The notes below the pieces were generated by a model, which saw only the letters and a program-made list of their open reading frames with translations, was not told the origin of the DNA and did not search any database. A program made the translations under genes and the position numbers. From Stratiolaelaps scimitus (Eukaryota > Arthropoda > Arachnida > Mesostigmata > Laelapidae), in the NCBI GenBank assembly GCA_019614645.1, contig JABWDB010000037.1, positions 744,001-808,000 on the forward strand: a stretch of DNA of 64,000 nucleotides. Reading direction: 5' to 3'. Below, one piece after another: positions 41,658-55,589 of this stretch; position 1 is the first letter of the stretch; each line of letters starts with the position of its first letter.

Positions 41658-44565
41658 TATCTTCTGTTCTTGGCTTGTTCGGTTGTACTCGCTGCATGGC
41701 CAGGCTGTGTTGCTCCGCGACTGACATTAGAAGGTATAATACTACAGTGCCAGTTTCTTTTATTTGTACGCTGCCTGGGCTAGTATGTGGTCAATTATCG
41801 ATACGTCTATGAGCAGCGTGTTCTTCAGCAAAGTTTAATTCGACTAAAACAATTTTTCTTGCGGACTGAAACACTATTTGCACTAAGCGTCATTCTTTCC
41901 GAAGAGTCGACAACGACAACGTAGATCACACCGACCTGAACCGCTAAAAATGCCACCTGCTTTAAATAATAAGATCATAATAATGACCTTTGAGCTGTAG
42001 CTCAGCAAGTTTGGCCATATGCGATTCCGTACGCTGGCGAAGCGGCCATAAACATTCCACCTCTCGCGGTATAGTAATTTTCTCGCGTTCTTAATATACT
42101 ACTCATAAGCATGCACATCTCTCGACGCTTTGCGTCGGTGTTGTAGATCCACCTACATTAGCTGACGTATATTAGCGGGGTGCATCCAACCTTCCTGTAC
42201 GCCGGACCTGATTAATCTCTGACAGCGTGTCGTGAGTCGGTCGATGTTGAACACGCTGCCTGATCGAACGATCACCGAAGCCTCTATTAACTAACCCCCT
42301 GTAGGCTGTTCCTGTACGAACGCCAGTTTCGTAGATTCGCCCTTCCTCGCATGGATGTGATGACCGGTTAAGAACAAATGGCTTGATGAGTGAATCCGAG
42401 AACGGAACTACTTTCCATACACATATCTGGAGTTCCCTAGGGCAAAACGCTGTCAGGGCACTGCAAGATCTCTGATGCCACCACTTCTCTTGATCAACTT
42501 GTGCCAGCTACGCACGGGGGTCCTGTAATTCAGATCTGCAGCCATGCTCATCCATGTCAATTACGTACACCCATATGTACATATGGACACCGTGTTCGAT
42601 GGTTATGAAATCCATACCTGGGGGGGGAGGGGTAGCCGTTATGCATACGTGTTGTTGAAGTTGACAAGTACATTGGGTGATTGCGCCGAAGGTCGCGAGG
42701 TCAATCGAGCCTTCACACTACGTAGCGTCGTCCTTTAATATGGCACGAGTATAATCTACCTGTTGGGAATAGTCTATTAATTTTTATCGAGAGCGATACA
42801 AATAATCGATTTACATGTATCTTAATCACTCGAACATTGCATGATCTATGCTGTTGAACAAATGAACCTTTTGATAGGGTGACAAATCTAACCGGTAAAA
42901 CGTTCGCTTTTATAACAGCTTTTGACACCCTTCTACAAACATTTACGAATGATCAACCACCGCCCCCAATCGCAGAAGCGGTGAGCTAATCCAGCCAAGC
43001 CATTTCTAGACCAAATATGCATGACATTGCCGCATTCGATGTCCAGGAAGAATCTCTTCGTAAAACCGTTAAGTAGGATTGACGACTTTATCTTCCAGGC
43101 GAAAAGGAGATCGGCTCAAGCTCGACTTCAGGGCAACATCTACTCATTGCTTTACAAATGTATTCTATTATGCATACGTTAGCGACATTTTTGAAAAATG
43201 TCAAATTAAAAAATGCGTTTATGATTGGCAACCACGGGGAGTTGATTATTATTTCAGTGCGAGGATTCTAGACGTTCATTAATAAGCTATTATAAATAAA
43301 AAAAAAGTTGCCGGTAGCAGGACATTAGCTTCGTGAGGTGTAGTTGCTATTATTTATTATACATGTATATTATAAATATCAGTATAAAGATTTATGTATG
43401 TGCGTGCTTGAGTTGCTAAGGTCACGCATCGGTGCCACGTTGCAATATATGAAGCACTTGTGTACACTTCATACAAAAATCACAGAACAAACAGGGTGCG
43501 AACAAAATAAACCCAAATGTACCCATTATATTATTCTATGTTCAATGGTTTGACCTTGCTTGAATGACCACTTAATCTATTGCTTAATTCAGGCTGTCGT
43601 CGATGAAAATTACCTTTCCTTCAACCCGTTCGTGTGTTAAGCCATTGAGCTCCATTTATAGTTGATGGAAAGGTCATCAAGAACGAAGAAAAGTAAGAAT
43701 AGAAAGCGAGTCACTGCTCGAGTACAAGCGATTCAAAAACACATAAAAAAAAGAAAAAACCAAGATAAAGATCTCGTGCCTCTCTTCAGCCACCCGCTTG
43801 ACGTCGTAGCTACGTGCGGTCACATTGTAATTCCAGCTCGGCTGGGATTCTTCTTCGATCCTTTGAAAAGGCGAAGGAACATGAGAAAGGAAACGAGTGA
43901 CATCCCTGAACAGCCAACAGCCGTAGGATGAGCGGACTCATTTCAGGCCCATTGATTTAGCCGGCGTTGTGTACGACCTCAAGGTCGGCCCCGACTGGTC
44001 CGTTCGATTTCAAAGGCAAGAAAGGCCGTACTCGGCCTGACTCTGAAGGTATAAGTGCGGCTGAGACATCGAGACGTATTTGTACAACTTTCTGCCGTGG
44101 CCATCCATCGGCTTGATGATCTTCTGCTCAATGGATATACGTGACCGGTGTATGGCAACTTCGTCCAGCTTTGAGCGGACGATGATGGCTCGAGGGGCGG
44201 CTCAGCCCCACGGGGGGAAGTGGCCCAGGGTGGCGTATGATATAGCGAATGGTAGAAGCGTACACCGTTTCCAATCAATCGCCGAAATAAAAAAAAAAAG
44301 TAGTGTTCACCTTCATCAGGATGCTAGTGTTGTCATGACGAGAGTCGAATTAGACCTCTTCTATTGTGTTTATACAGGACGAAAATGTAGTTTATGACCT
44401 GCTGAATGGGTGTGGCCCAACGATGCTATTTATTAATAAACGACATCGTGGATCTGTTTGCGACAGAGTGAGCCCACAACAACACCCAATATTGTGAGTA
44501 AACCTCGAACCCCCAATCGCTGAATCCAAATCGTCTCCGCAGCCACTTTTAATATTAAACTGTTT
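41658..44565. other. No recognisable gene
   Basis: The basic 89-codon frame at 43662-43931 (many K and R) and the GC-richer region at 43980-44280 have no domain I can name. No repeats of note. Confidence 0.4.
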
Positions 44566-44597
44566 GATAATAATAATAATAATAATAATAATAATAG
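44566..44597. repeat. (AAT)n microsatellite
   Basis: About ten AAT units. Confidence 0.95.
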
Positions 44598-46850
44598 TGC
44601 TAAATAGTCTCGGAATACATAGAAACCTGATAACATAATACTTTTTCGCGTAGTAGCATAATACTCCTTCCCTTATGGGGTTTAATTAAATATGCTCATT
44701 AACTATATGCAGTCAAAAGTACAAAATGTCCCGCAAATTCTTCATTTGTGCCATATACACATAAATATTCCGTATACTTGTAGAGGCACCACTACGAACG
44801 TATAATATACATTAGCTCAAAATTTGCATAGAGATATGTATCGTAGCCCTGTGAGTGCAACTGAGTTTCACTTCCAACTCGAAATTGAAATATGAAGCTG
44901 CTTGTTATAAAGCGATAATCCCACAAGCTACGCGGGTGTGTATCGGTATTGACACAAATCTTCGTTCCACATAGGATATGTGAAAAATGAACAAGGTCGT
45001 ACAGTTCGATCTCCTGTATCGTGGATCAGGGTGTGATTCAGCGTGTGTGCTAGAAGATCATTAGAAATGGGACCTTTATACTTTGACGACCCAACGAGAT
45101 GTACTGGATTATAGCAAAATATAAATAATGTATCCATTAATTATTAGTATGAGTATATACGATTGCACAAGAGTGCAAGGAAGTTATCAAGTTGTCATTT
45201 GCAACGTGTTTCTAACAATTCATAGAGAAATATAGACGAGTCCAGAATATGAGATCGAGAATCGAGCATCAGCTGCCGTTTTTCAGCCGTATTCAATTCA
45301 ACTGGATCAAAGCTAACCCTTCTGTACAATGCATCTCGAGGCTGCGAGCTACACGCCACTGTAGGGTGGATTCAAGGGATCCTTCTATGTTTTTTGCTCT
45401 AGGGACCTTATTGCGAAGTTGAACACGGGATCTCTCTCTCTCTCTGTGTTGCGGCGTCTGAAGAAGAACATCTCGCGGACACGAAGACATCTCCTGGTCG
45501 GACACTACAACTATTACTGCTAGTACTACAGAAACCGAGACTACTCTCCACTACAGCTGGAGCAATGAAAATTCCTCCTTATTCACTCGAATACCTTATC
45601 CTAGTGAACAGCTTCTATGTATGTATATGTGCAATGCCTTGTCAGCAGCTATCAATGAAAAAGCGCCATAGAGAGGCTCTTTCTATTCCCGTTTTCATTG
45701 AAGGAATTTCTTTCCATAGAGTGTGTTTTCATGTTGATAACTTGCCTCTTATTCATTGTCAGGATTGTTTTATTTCCACGCGTCTGTACCTGACCTGATT
45801 TGATTTATATATATCTAATTTTTTTGGGGGATTACGGCAGTGCATGATGCACATACGTGCTGGGCGGTCCGTACCACCATAACTGTGTGGGACTCACAAA
45901 GGCCGCAATAAAGAGGCGGAGTTGCCGGGATTGAAGAGTTCACACTGCGTTCACCTTCGCGTATTCGGGTGAATATTCCTTCATGGCCGCAAATGCCCTT
46001 TAAATATTCAGCATGTTCTATTGACTTGTGGATCCATATTGGATCAATGAAGTATATAGTTTGAAATCAAATACAGTTGAATGAGATTTAATTGCAATAT
46101 TATGAAAATATTTGACGTCCTCCCCAAATCATGAATTCATTTGTTTTTTTTTGCCGATGCGCTGAGGTGTGAAGTCATCAAGCCGCCAAGGAGATCTTAT
46201 CATAACTTGTTTGGGCATGTTCATACGGGGCACTTCTCCTCTGAAGGTTTCACGTGGCCTACTTTGTAGCGCAGGGCACGGCAAGCCAACAACTCGTGTC
46301 GTTACCTAGAATATCATCTTGTATTTATCTTCCCGAAGCTTTTGGTTTAATGATTATATAAGAATGTCTAAAAGGGCAGAAATTTGGGTTGCGCTTAATT
46401 AACTCTACGAATCATCTCACCCTATTTGGTTCACCGGCGAAAAAAACAAGGGCGATACAAACAGCAGTGAGACAGAAGCGACATAGTTGAACATGAATTA
46501 ATAAAAATAATATAATAAATCCTAGAGCTTTAAAAGCATAAAATAACATACACCCAAATTGCGCATGTGAAGAAAGCCAGGTTCGTCCTAGTCGGTAATC
46601 CCTGTCGGACACCCGATGTGGTGTAGTGGGGGTACACGGTAGGCGGTTGTGGGGCTCTTGTAAACGTCTAAGCAACCTAGACTCATTCCTCCGGGGGCGA
46701 TCGTACAGCACCGAGCATGCTAGTGGCCGATTACCTACGGCAAGCAAGACACTGTGACGTACTTCTTTACTCCTCGACGGGAGACACAACTCTATTTAGT
46801 TTATTCATTATTAGAGACGAAGACGGGTGCACCTGACCCCAAACTCGGCG
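44598..46850. other. No recognisable gene
   Basis: It contains a short (CT)n run near 45431-45446. The minus-strand 125-codon frame at 46412-46789 is arginine-rich and has no domain I recognise. Confidence 0.4.
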
Positions 46851-46890
46851 TATTATAGTATTGCCCCCCCCAGGGGGCAATACTATAATA
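46851..46890. repeat. Perfect 18-bp inverted repeat with 4-base loop
   Basis: TATTATAGTATTGCCCCC at 46851-46868 pairs exactly with GGGGGCAATACTATAATA at 46873-46890, loop CCCA. It resembles a strong hairpin terminator in shape, but in a metazoan genome there is no reason to call it that. Confidence 0.92.
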
Positions 46891-49800
46891 GAACTAGTAA
46901 ATATCACAAAATATTCTCAAGGTATTATTATTGTTGGGTAGAAGAATAACATAATTTGTTGACAGCGCACATTATATACTAAACGAGGCGGACAGGAGAA
47001 CCGTACATATTGTGGAACTAGTTATGAAATATCGCGGCTAGCTATTAAATTATGACTTGTAATCTGATGAATAGACCAATTGAGTCATAACCCGAATGGC
47101 GAGCTTTGACGAACTGCAACAATCGGACATCCAGTGCCCGTGTTGCTGATACTCCAACGCTTTCCTAAGCGGTCGACATAAATCGCATTGTCCGTACCTG
47201 CTTTAAAGCTTTACCTCTATATACCGGTTGTTATTTGCTTCCCAGGAGGTTACCGAGGTCTTTGTACTTGAAGGATTTTTGACCCCGATCAAGTCTCCCT
47301 CAAGTTGACTGTCCTCAGATCTTGATGGACACTCCGCGACCCTACTGCTCTTGCGCCCAGCACTGTATTCCTTTACGGGAAAATATCTATGAGGGACTCC
47401 GTTAGCTTCAATACCTGCCACTGGTTTCAAACAACTGTAAGCCAACATGTCATTCACCGTGATTATTGACCTTAATCTATTGTCATGCTGGTTTCGTTGT
47501 TTTTATATGCGTGGCAGTCGATACTCCACTCCAGGGTATTCCACCCAGCTTTTGTCGCAGTTCACATTCGCTGATCGCGCACTGTCAAGCTGTGGTGCAA
47601 GTCCATTGTTTTTACTGTGTCGCTGGCCCTCTATTGACATCCGGCTATCCTACCGTTGACACGTTAGCGTAAACGAAATGAGCTTGGTTCCTGCTCAACT
47701 CACAGCCGTAAGCAAAACGCCGACAAAGCAGCCACAGCCGAAATAACAGCTGGTGTCCTATAAGCAAACTCACATAGCTATTTGGTCACGTCATATATGT
47801 ATAAATCGTACTCCCAGTAGGCGCATACGTGCACGTGGCAATTCGAAATGGGAGAGTTAAATGGGTTAAAGGACAAAAAAAACTGCGTAATGCGGACCCG
47901 CTTGCTAAGCGCTCACGCTCCGAGATAGATTTGACGCAGGCTCCCTAACAATTTGGGCAGGTTCCTCTGGCTGTCAATACAGTTTATAGTTTTAATGAAA
48001 GGTCAACAAGAGATCGTAAAAACGATCTAAGCTATTCTCGCTGGAGATTCATGGCCTGTTCCACTGAGCGAAGGGGTGCGCGCAGGGTGTGGAACTGGAT
48101 ATACCGAGTTATATGCGTTTCACTCCCACCCTACAAAGGCTATGCCGATACGAAGAAGGAACTCGGGAACAGTTGTGCGGTCTGTAGTGCAAGAATAAAA
48201 TTGCACCGTTTCAACATCGCTCAGAACAATGGGTGGCAGGAACGAGCACACTTCAATGGGAATCGACCCACGTCGATTGAACCCCAGGTCTGTCTGCCAA
48301 TGACCCAGTCAGTTGACGGGGTGAGCTGTATCGCCTCTCTCAGCACCACTCTCCACCATGGAAACCGGTAGCACGGGATTTTCAATCGGAAGTTAAACCA
48401 TTAGTATTATTATTATTATTTGAGGAAGAGCAGTCATCGCATGCTTCTTCGGAGATGTCTGCCTGTAAGCAGTGGGAACGTATTTCCAATGAGCCGAGTA
48501 GAGCGGTAGTTACAAAGGTAATTTAATACATCTCCCAAAGGAAACGGTCGTGTATGGAAACTCGCGTTGTGTGACTGTTTCAACCTAGCGAAGTTTTACT
48601 ATACGTTAGCTCACATGGTTGTATGATATTTGAGCCGGGAATCATGTGGGCAATCATCGAGCCAAATTCAAATTTCGATTCTACTCGAAGAACGCGCCAC
48701 AATATAAAATAATCATTCTATTCCTAGATTTCATTCATCTCCTATCCTGAGGCAGTCAAAACCGATCCGAAGGTTGAGCTACCTTCGAAATCATAGGCTT
48801 GTTTTTGCTTGGGCTGCGTGAAATGACGCGTGTCACTGAGACGTAACTGCTAACACGTTTTCTATTCAATTACAGCCAAATTGGTGACAAATGATGTATG
48901 TGTGTATGTGTATCGAACATGCGAAAGTAACGAAGGTTTGCCAAATCGGTAGGAAATACACCAAATGCCGCGACTTCTTCCATCGCTGGAAGATATAGCG
49001 ATGGAACTTACCTCGGGGACCATGTTCGTTGGCTATCGTAGTACATATAGTTCTACTCACCTTAAGAATCGCACTCGGCAATGCAAACGAGGGGTGGGTA
49101 TGTAACAATTCTAAAACAGAGCCTTTCTATTTTTGCCTTTCTATGCCACGGAGAGGCCTGACTGAATAGTTTGCTGGCTGCCATTGCATTACCCTACTTC
49201 AGCTGAGAAGGTAGAACCATGAGATGAGAAAGTAGATTGTGCTGGTAAGTACGTACACATGTACCGGCGTACTCAACAACGTCCGCTAAAAAAATTTTAG
49301 CTACCCCTGAGTTGGACAAAGTGGGCATTTACCATGTGTAACAGTCGTTGTTTGCCGTCTGAATTTTGGCAGATTCCCTCCCTTAATCGCTTCTTGTTTT
49401 CACATGTAGAAACGACAGCAAGACACCAAAACCCAGCCGCTGGTCGACGTGATTGCCGCCGCATCCCATGTCGGCGGTGTTTTGCATAATTAAAGCTGAC
49501 CACCCATAAGGACTAATTTAGGCAGAAGGCTCCATACTAATGACCCCTTGATACCAACGAAGATTCAAGCCACAAGCGAGGTAATATCTTGCCCTATACT
49601 ATAACTCAAATGAATCGATTCTCGCAACGCGGTCCGCTAGACGAATCCAGCTCCCTGATTCACTCGTGATGGCTACCATAACAACAACGTCATTCGCCGT
49701 TCGTAGTAACGCATATATTATATATGTCATCGACGGAAAATCTAGCTTGGGTCACAACTGCCTTCGCAATCATACGATATCCTTGTTCACACCTTGTTAA

Positions 49801-50263
49801 AACAACAGGAAGTTCAACCAAAGTCTAAGTCTCGACCGTTTTATCCCAAAAATATGCGAATGAGCCTCGCGATTTCCAGTAGGACCCGCTGTGTCGCCCT
49901 TCGAACAAGTTTGCCTTCATCTGAACGCTTAAAAGTCTCCCAACCCTTACAGCCATCCCTCCGGAAGTTTTAAGTGCCCTAACAGCCTAGCCCTAGAGGA
50001 CCCCTTGTTAAAGGCACTGATTGTACCCTAAGCGGCGTTCATACAAGAGACTCTCGGCTCTTCGTAACCTTCACGCTGTTCCGAGTTCATTCACTTGACG
50101 GTGACTGGCCATGTTGCAGATTAAATATATTCTTACCTTCTGGCTCACCGCTGAACGCTAATGAGAGGCTCGTTGATACAGTGATCTGATACGATTTGTT
50201 GACTCGGATTATTGGCAAAAATGAGTCTACATTTTTCGTGTAATTGTATTATTTTTTTTCGAC
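46891..50263. other. No recognisable gene
   Basis: A short (ATT)n run lies near 48403-48420. The frames are short and without domains. I see nothing else in 3.4 kb. Confidence 0.4.
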
Positions 50264-50330
50264 CTGACCCTCAGCTGTTCCCCTATCTGACAGGCCTCAG
50301 CTCTTTACCTTTAGGTATTACTATGAGTAA
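50264..50330 (-). repeat. SINE family C tail fragment
   Basis: CCTCAGCTGTTCCCC, CTGACAGGCCTCAGCTC and CCTTTAGGTATTACTATGAG match the tail of the 38.46-kb copy. The remainder of the element is missing. Confidence 0.6.
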
Positions 50331-52169
50331 TTGTATTAACCGTTGAGAAATATACATATATTTATTCATTAGCCCAAACACAAAAAAGGAGTGAACCATT
50401 GTACATTGGAAAAGCGTTTAGCTTTTTCAGCATACACAGCTTGTATAATAGGACACCCTCACGTACTGAAGAGAGTAACTTTAACGAGTTCGAGAGGGTA
50501 GATAACGAACTTAGTAAAATAGTGCACGAAAAAGCGAGATAATACTGTAGCCACCTCCGTAGAGAACAGTTAAATCAGTTTGAAGCATCCAGGTGGTGGT
50601 CCAGCGGGGGAGGCGCTTCTTGTATCGTACCGATAAACATAATCACTCTGAAAGATAGGAATAATTACAAAAATCAAAATCTTTAGTCTCTTGGTCTAGT
50701 GATTGTTCTAGACTTTCAAAGGAATGTAGCATTTCGTCGAGTCACGCAACCCTATGGTGTATTTAACAAGGTTGGACAGTCTAGTAACTGAAAACATCTT
50801 GTTACAATTATTAGTTTAGCCTTTTCTGTCAACACGCATTGTAGCATAAACTTCAAAATAGAACACGTAGAGAAAAATACGTAAAATGTTATTTCAGGCT
50901 ACGACAAACTTTGATTAAGTTCTTGTAGAGATAGAGAGAGAGTTAGGATTTTTAAGAAAATTTAGCTTTCTCTGAGAAGCCCTCCAAACGGCTATTTTTT
51001 GTTGTTCGAATGTCCCAACCTTGTGATTAATGGTTGATCAGTAGACAGCCTGAAAAATAGTTATTTAATTTAACTCGTCACCCGGTATGCTGTGTGTCTG
51101 TGCAAGCGCACCCTTCGGTTATCCGTGTAGAATATTGTAATTTTGAAAATATTTTTCGTTTATTATGATATTAAATTGAACGAACTAACGAGGAAACGCT
51201 ATTAAAAATAAAGTTACCGTAATACAATGTATGGGTTCATTTTGTTTACCTATTGGGGTGATACATGAAAATGTTAATTAATAAATAAATCGAATTGGCC
51301 TGCTGTTCGCCTCTTCAGTGGACATTATGAAGAGTTATGCCAATGGATAAATACACTCGTTATCAAGGTGAGTCAATCCTGTGACATACATACGTGCATG
51401 CATGTCCTTTTTTTGTCCTTCTCCCAGATGGTCCGTTAGGAGGCATTACATTGAGGGTACCTTTTTTTGCGAGTTACTCGTATCCTGGTATCTCTATACA
51501 TTTGGGGGAGCGTCAGCGCTAACTGAAGCCAGACCGTCCCTGTGTACCCCTTGGTGCACTCCCTCAGCCCCACTCCCTGAGCGTCTGATGTGTGAACGTA
51601 TGGATGTATACATGATAAATCTGCTGATATAGCAATATATGCTTTGCTTTCTGCTTCAGATGAAGCGTAGAACAACACTGAGGAAGTTGGCACCCTGAAT
51701 TCAGCCAATGTTAGCCCAAGAATAAATTGCAGTTCAGTACACTACTTACTTTTCCTCCCATTGAACGTGGTAAGTTATACTCGTTGATGTATTTTCTAAT
51801 CGACTTCTTATTGACGAACTTGATTCGTTCGACGCCGTTTGCTGGTACCAGACCGCTGACAATTTTCCAGCACGCTGCTCGAGGTGGAAATAAATATTAT
51901 AATAGAATTTGATGTTAGAGCAAGGCGAAGACCAAACTAAAGTAAAACTTCTGAAATTTACAAAAGGTTAGTTATCTAAATATATATATGTATATACATA
52001 TAATAGTTCTGCCCCTGAAAACCCCATGATATAATTACCCAATTAGCCCATTAGTAATGGTAGTGCCGTTGCGGGAAAGGTTTTTATTTTCGTTATTTCG
52101 TTTGCCGCGTTGACCCTGTTTTCTTCTAAATTGTTAGTACTATGCGAGTAACATACTTCTAAGTAAATA
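50331..52169. other. No recognisable gene
   Basis: AT-rich sequence; a short AGAGAG run near 50928-50941 and ATATAT near 51980-52000. No coding motif. Confidence 0.4.
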
Positions 52170-52310
52170 TGAATAGGCACGGGTTCGATCCCCGCCGTTG
52201 CCGCTTTGCATTCAAGGGGGTTGTCCCTCTTATGCAGCTGCAATGCCGAGATCAGTTGTACCGTGAACATTAAATGTTTAAGGCTGTGATTCAGCCCGGA
52301 AAAAATGTAT
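52170..52310 (+). repeat. SINE family B, 5'-truncated
   Basis: Starts within the head just before the B box (GGCACGGGTTCGATCCCCGC), then TTGCATTCAAGGGGGTTGTC, the CAATGCCGAGATCAGTTGTA block, and the tail ATGTTTAAGGCTGTGATTCA, GCCCGGAAAAA. Confidence 0.8.
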
Positions 52311-53315
52311 CTGATGGAAATGTGAAGAAGTGGCCAACGTACCGTGAAGAACGATCGGTAGTTCAAGGACGAGCACGAAATCCAAACAGTCCGGGTAGTA
52401 TGTTTTGAAAAGCTTCACGAGGAATTTCACATAGCTCATACTCTGCTTGAAGGCACGTCCCAGGAAGATCCACAACGGCAGTGTCCATTACAACATTAGT
52501 TCACAAATATGGGAAGTCCTTAAATGTGGTGGTTTGTTACGGTCAATCAGCCAGGCGAAGGTCCCAATACAAATAGCATACGAATTTATTCATCTAGACG
52601 CGAATTCGATAAAGGAACAATGAGGATACCCCGAAGATTACGGGGTGTGCACCTTACAGTGCTATTTGTTGAAAAATTTAGTCGGCAAGTGTCACCCGAG
52701 CAGCCTATTGTCATCTCCGTGTCTTCCTGCCGGCTTGAAACAGAGTAACCATACCTTTCTGAGTGAATCTATCCTATGAATACACCCATGCATATATTGA
52801 GGTATCCCACACGAGAGAATCTATTTCCATTCAAGTGTCTACATCTAGGTAATCTCATGCGCCCCAGTGAGGGTTGAGGTGTGGCGGCGAGGATTCTTAC
52901 TGTCAATTAGAGAACGGGTATAAGTCCGGTGTTATACCTCTCTCACATCGTTGGTCGCCATGAGTGAGGTGCGGGTGCTGCGAGGTAACCTATCTAATGC
53001 AGTTAGGTTTGCATGTTGTTGATTCTGTTTCCTAATAAGCGATTTCACTTGTCAAACATTAAGGGATGTGTTGCCTAACTATTCTGATAAGTGAGCAGGC
53101 GACCATTTAGACGACCACCAGAGTCGCTCGTGGTGCGAAAGCTATATATTACATGTGTTGTATTCAAGAGTAGGAATTAGGCTAGCTTTCTTATATTATA
53201 CTAAGACAAAAATCTAGGTCCAGATTATTAATCATTAGTGATTACCATTTAGTGATGGCCAGGTTGAACCAGAAGTGCAAATAACCTATCTCTCTGGAGA
53301 CGAATTTCGTACGTG
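52311..53315. other. No recognisable gene
   Basis: No motif recognised; the frames are short. Confidence 0.4.
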
Positions 53316-53392
53316 GTTACGTGAATGTTTACGTGAATTTCGTTATCGTTACGTGAATGTTTACGTGAATTTCGTTACGGTTACGTGAATGG
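53316..53392. repeat. 32-bp tandem repeat, about 2.4 units
   Basis: Unit GTTACGTGAATGTTTACGTG plus AATTTCGTTA and two bases, starting at 53316, 53348 and 53380. Each unit itself contains TTACGTGAAT twice, so it is a higher-order repeat of a shorter motif. TACGTG is a near-palindromic core. Confidence 0.88.
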
Positions 53393-55016
53393 TCAACAAA
53401 ATGTGAATCATAAATATAACTATGAATCTGTCATTTACACATTAGTCATTTCGGATTGACTATAGAAAGCGTCCTTTTTATCACGAAAACGTCTTCCCTT
53501 GTTAGAGCAGTATATCAATGTTTCGCCAAACTCCAAGTGTAACAGATACTCTCACGAAAGCATGCCCCTTTATTGACAAAAACCAATTCCCTCTATATCG
53601 AATATTGACTATGATTGTGCGTCTCAATACATATACAGTAATTCGTGAGAGGCAGTTGGAAAGAGTTGGGGGTGTCAGGCCGAGACCGTCGTGGTTACCC
53701 CCTTCCTCCCGAGGATGGCGATGGCATTGCCTCTCTGCACAGTGACGGGAGAGGCTCAGCAAAACAAAGGATCCTACGCACTTGTCCCCTGTGGCGCAGA
53801 TCAGCCTGTGGTAGACTCCTACGAGGAAATTAGCCAATTCCAATCCCAGTTCTAATTCCTTTACTATTTTCGTTGGAGACTATTCTAAATAGTAAATACA
53901 GAATATCGAATAGTGTCAATGACGATATAAAATACAGAATACCAGTGTAATGCCTAATTAACGCAATTACCAGATTCTCTTTTCTAGCCTTGGTGCAGTC
54001 AAAGAGCAGTGTGATATTGCCCTTACGTCTTATGACAGCTTCTTCTAGAAACATCACCAGGTACTTTTGGCATTGTAACTCTTCTTGGCTATTTGCGGGT
54101 CTCCGGATGAGGTCTGCTCGGAAAATCACTGCAATAAACAGACAAGATTTGAACGTAAGGAAATACGAAATTCTGGCCAAATCGACAGGAAAATTTTGGT
54201 GCTTTTGAGGGTAGTTATCCAGTTCAAGGTAATCGAGACTTCTGTGCAGTCACAAGCTTATATTGTTTGATTTCTCGTGGATCTCTTTATAGGGCTGCCA
54301 CGAACATTGTGTGCAATTGTCATTAATCACTAAGTGACTATTGTCGTTAATTACTGATTTTGGCGTATGAAGGGAAAAATGAAATTGATGTTTTCAATTA
54401 AATCAGAAACGCTAATGTTTACGGAAAACGCAATGAATATGTATAATCTGCCGGCGGACTATTGCCGCTTCCGCTACTCGGATTGCCTTGATTTGCTCAG
54501 CAATCAATTTCGAGATTGCGACACTAACTTCCGTAGTCTCCATCTCCCCTAATACATTCGACAACAATTTGTTTACGAACAGGACAAACGCGTTATAGGA
54601 GCATGTGGTGGACGTGTGCTCATACTTATGGTGGAGCTTGCGATATTAAGCGGTGTCTTCGGTAGCAGATCTGTGACGTGCATCGATAGTTAAGACCTTT
54701 TCAGGAAGAACCACGCCAAGTTAAGGAGCAACTGCTGAGGACGATTAATTTAGTATGAAATATTTGCGCTTCTTTCAGTGCTTTTTATTAGTTATCAATT
54801 GGTAGTAAAGGGCTAATGTGAACAGTGGTCGATTTCTTGTTCGATGGATACCGTCAAACTTATACGATATGCTATAAAGTCTTACTTAATGTAAGCCAGC
54901 ACATGACACCTGTAAAAGGAATGCTTTATTATTTGACGTGTATATCTTTTATATATCGAATTGAGCTCTGTGCAAGCATAAACTTGTAGATACTTATCTG
55001 TACTATGAGATTATAT
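53393..55016. other. No recognisable gene
   Basis: Frames of up to 116 codons on both strands, none with a recognised domain. Confidence 0.4.
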
Positions 55017-55062
55017 GAACTATAACCCCATAGTGTGTATAACTATAACCCCATAGTGGCGT
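55016..55062. repeat. Tandem duplication, period 23 bp
   Basis: Two copies of AACTATAACCCCATAGTG separated by TGTAT. Confidence 0.9.
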
Positions 55063-55270
55063 GCGCCCAAACGCCAATCCGGAGAAATGAGATGATGATG
55101 ATCTCATATCTTATCGTCTTTAATTGCACTTCAAAAAAGCCATAGTAGAGAGTCTCCCTCCGAGGCGACCACACTCACCCGCTTGTGTTGGCCGTTACAC
55201 CATGAAGTTAGATAGCAGCACCTCTCAGGGACTTGTCAGGCAGCTTGTCTCACCTACACCCAGATAATAC

Positions 55271-55341
55271 TGCGTGACATATAAGAGAGCTTAAGCATTG
55301 TGAAATTGCAGCTCCTTTAATAAACCAATAGCGCTTTACAT
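55271..55341 (+). repeat. SINE family A, 3' half
   Basis: GCGTGACATATAAGAGAGCT, TAAGCATTGTGAAATTGCAG, CTCCTTTAATAAACCAATAG; plus orientation. The tRNA-like head upstream is missing or too diverged. Confidence 0.78.
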
Positions 55342-55384
55342 TCACTTAATCGAAAAAGTCGGTGAAGTAACTGTCACCTGATGG

Positions 55385-55485
55385 TCGCTGCATTTAAAGT
55401 GAGTCTGTCTCGCGAAGAAATGCAAAGGCAATACCGTGCACGTTAAATGTGAGCTGAGAGTCAGCCCGAAAAACAGTTTTTTATA
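55385..55485 (+). repeat. SINE family B, 3' half
   Basis: Begins near GGTCGCTGCATTTAAAG, continues with AAATGCAAAGGCAATACCGT and ends GTTAAATGTGAGCTGAGAGT, CAGCCCGAAAAAC. It lies 45 bp after a family-A fragment in the same orientation. Confidence 0.7.
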
Positions 55486-55589
55486 GTATCTGCATTGATT
55501 CATAGTCTAGCCAAATTTATTTAAATAATCTTGTATAGAAAGTGCTGGTTGGTTTAGTCTTAGATCTGATTTTGATCGCTCAAATTCGC

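Noticed and set aside
41404..41727. A 107-codon frame with poly-isoleucine and poly-asparagine
   Set aside because: It is a translation of the (ATT)n microsatellite.
43662..43931. Small basic protein gene (89 codons, K/R-rich)
   Set aside because: A-rich composition gives lysine-rich chance frames; no homology recognised and no flanking gene signals.
46412..46789. Minus-strand 125-codon frame as a gene
   Set aside because: No recognisable domain, arginine-rich out-of-frame look, and a hydrophobic end produced by AT-rich sequence.
46851..46890. Rho-independent transcription terminator
   Set aside because: The shape fits, but the window is metazoan nuclear DNA and there is no gene upstream nor a T-tract.
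53316..53392. CRISPR array
   Set aside because: Only about 2.4 units, contiguous repeats without variable spacers, and the sequence is eukaryotic.
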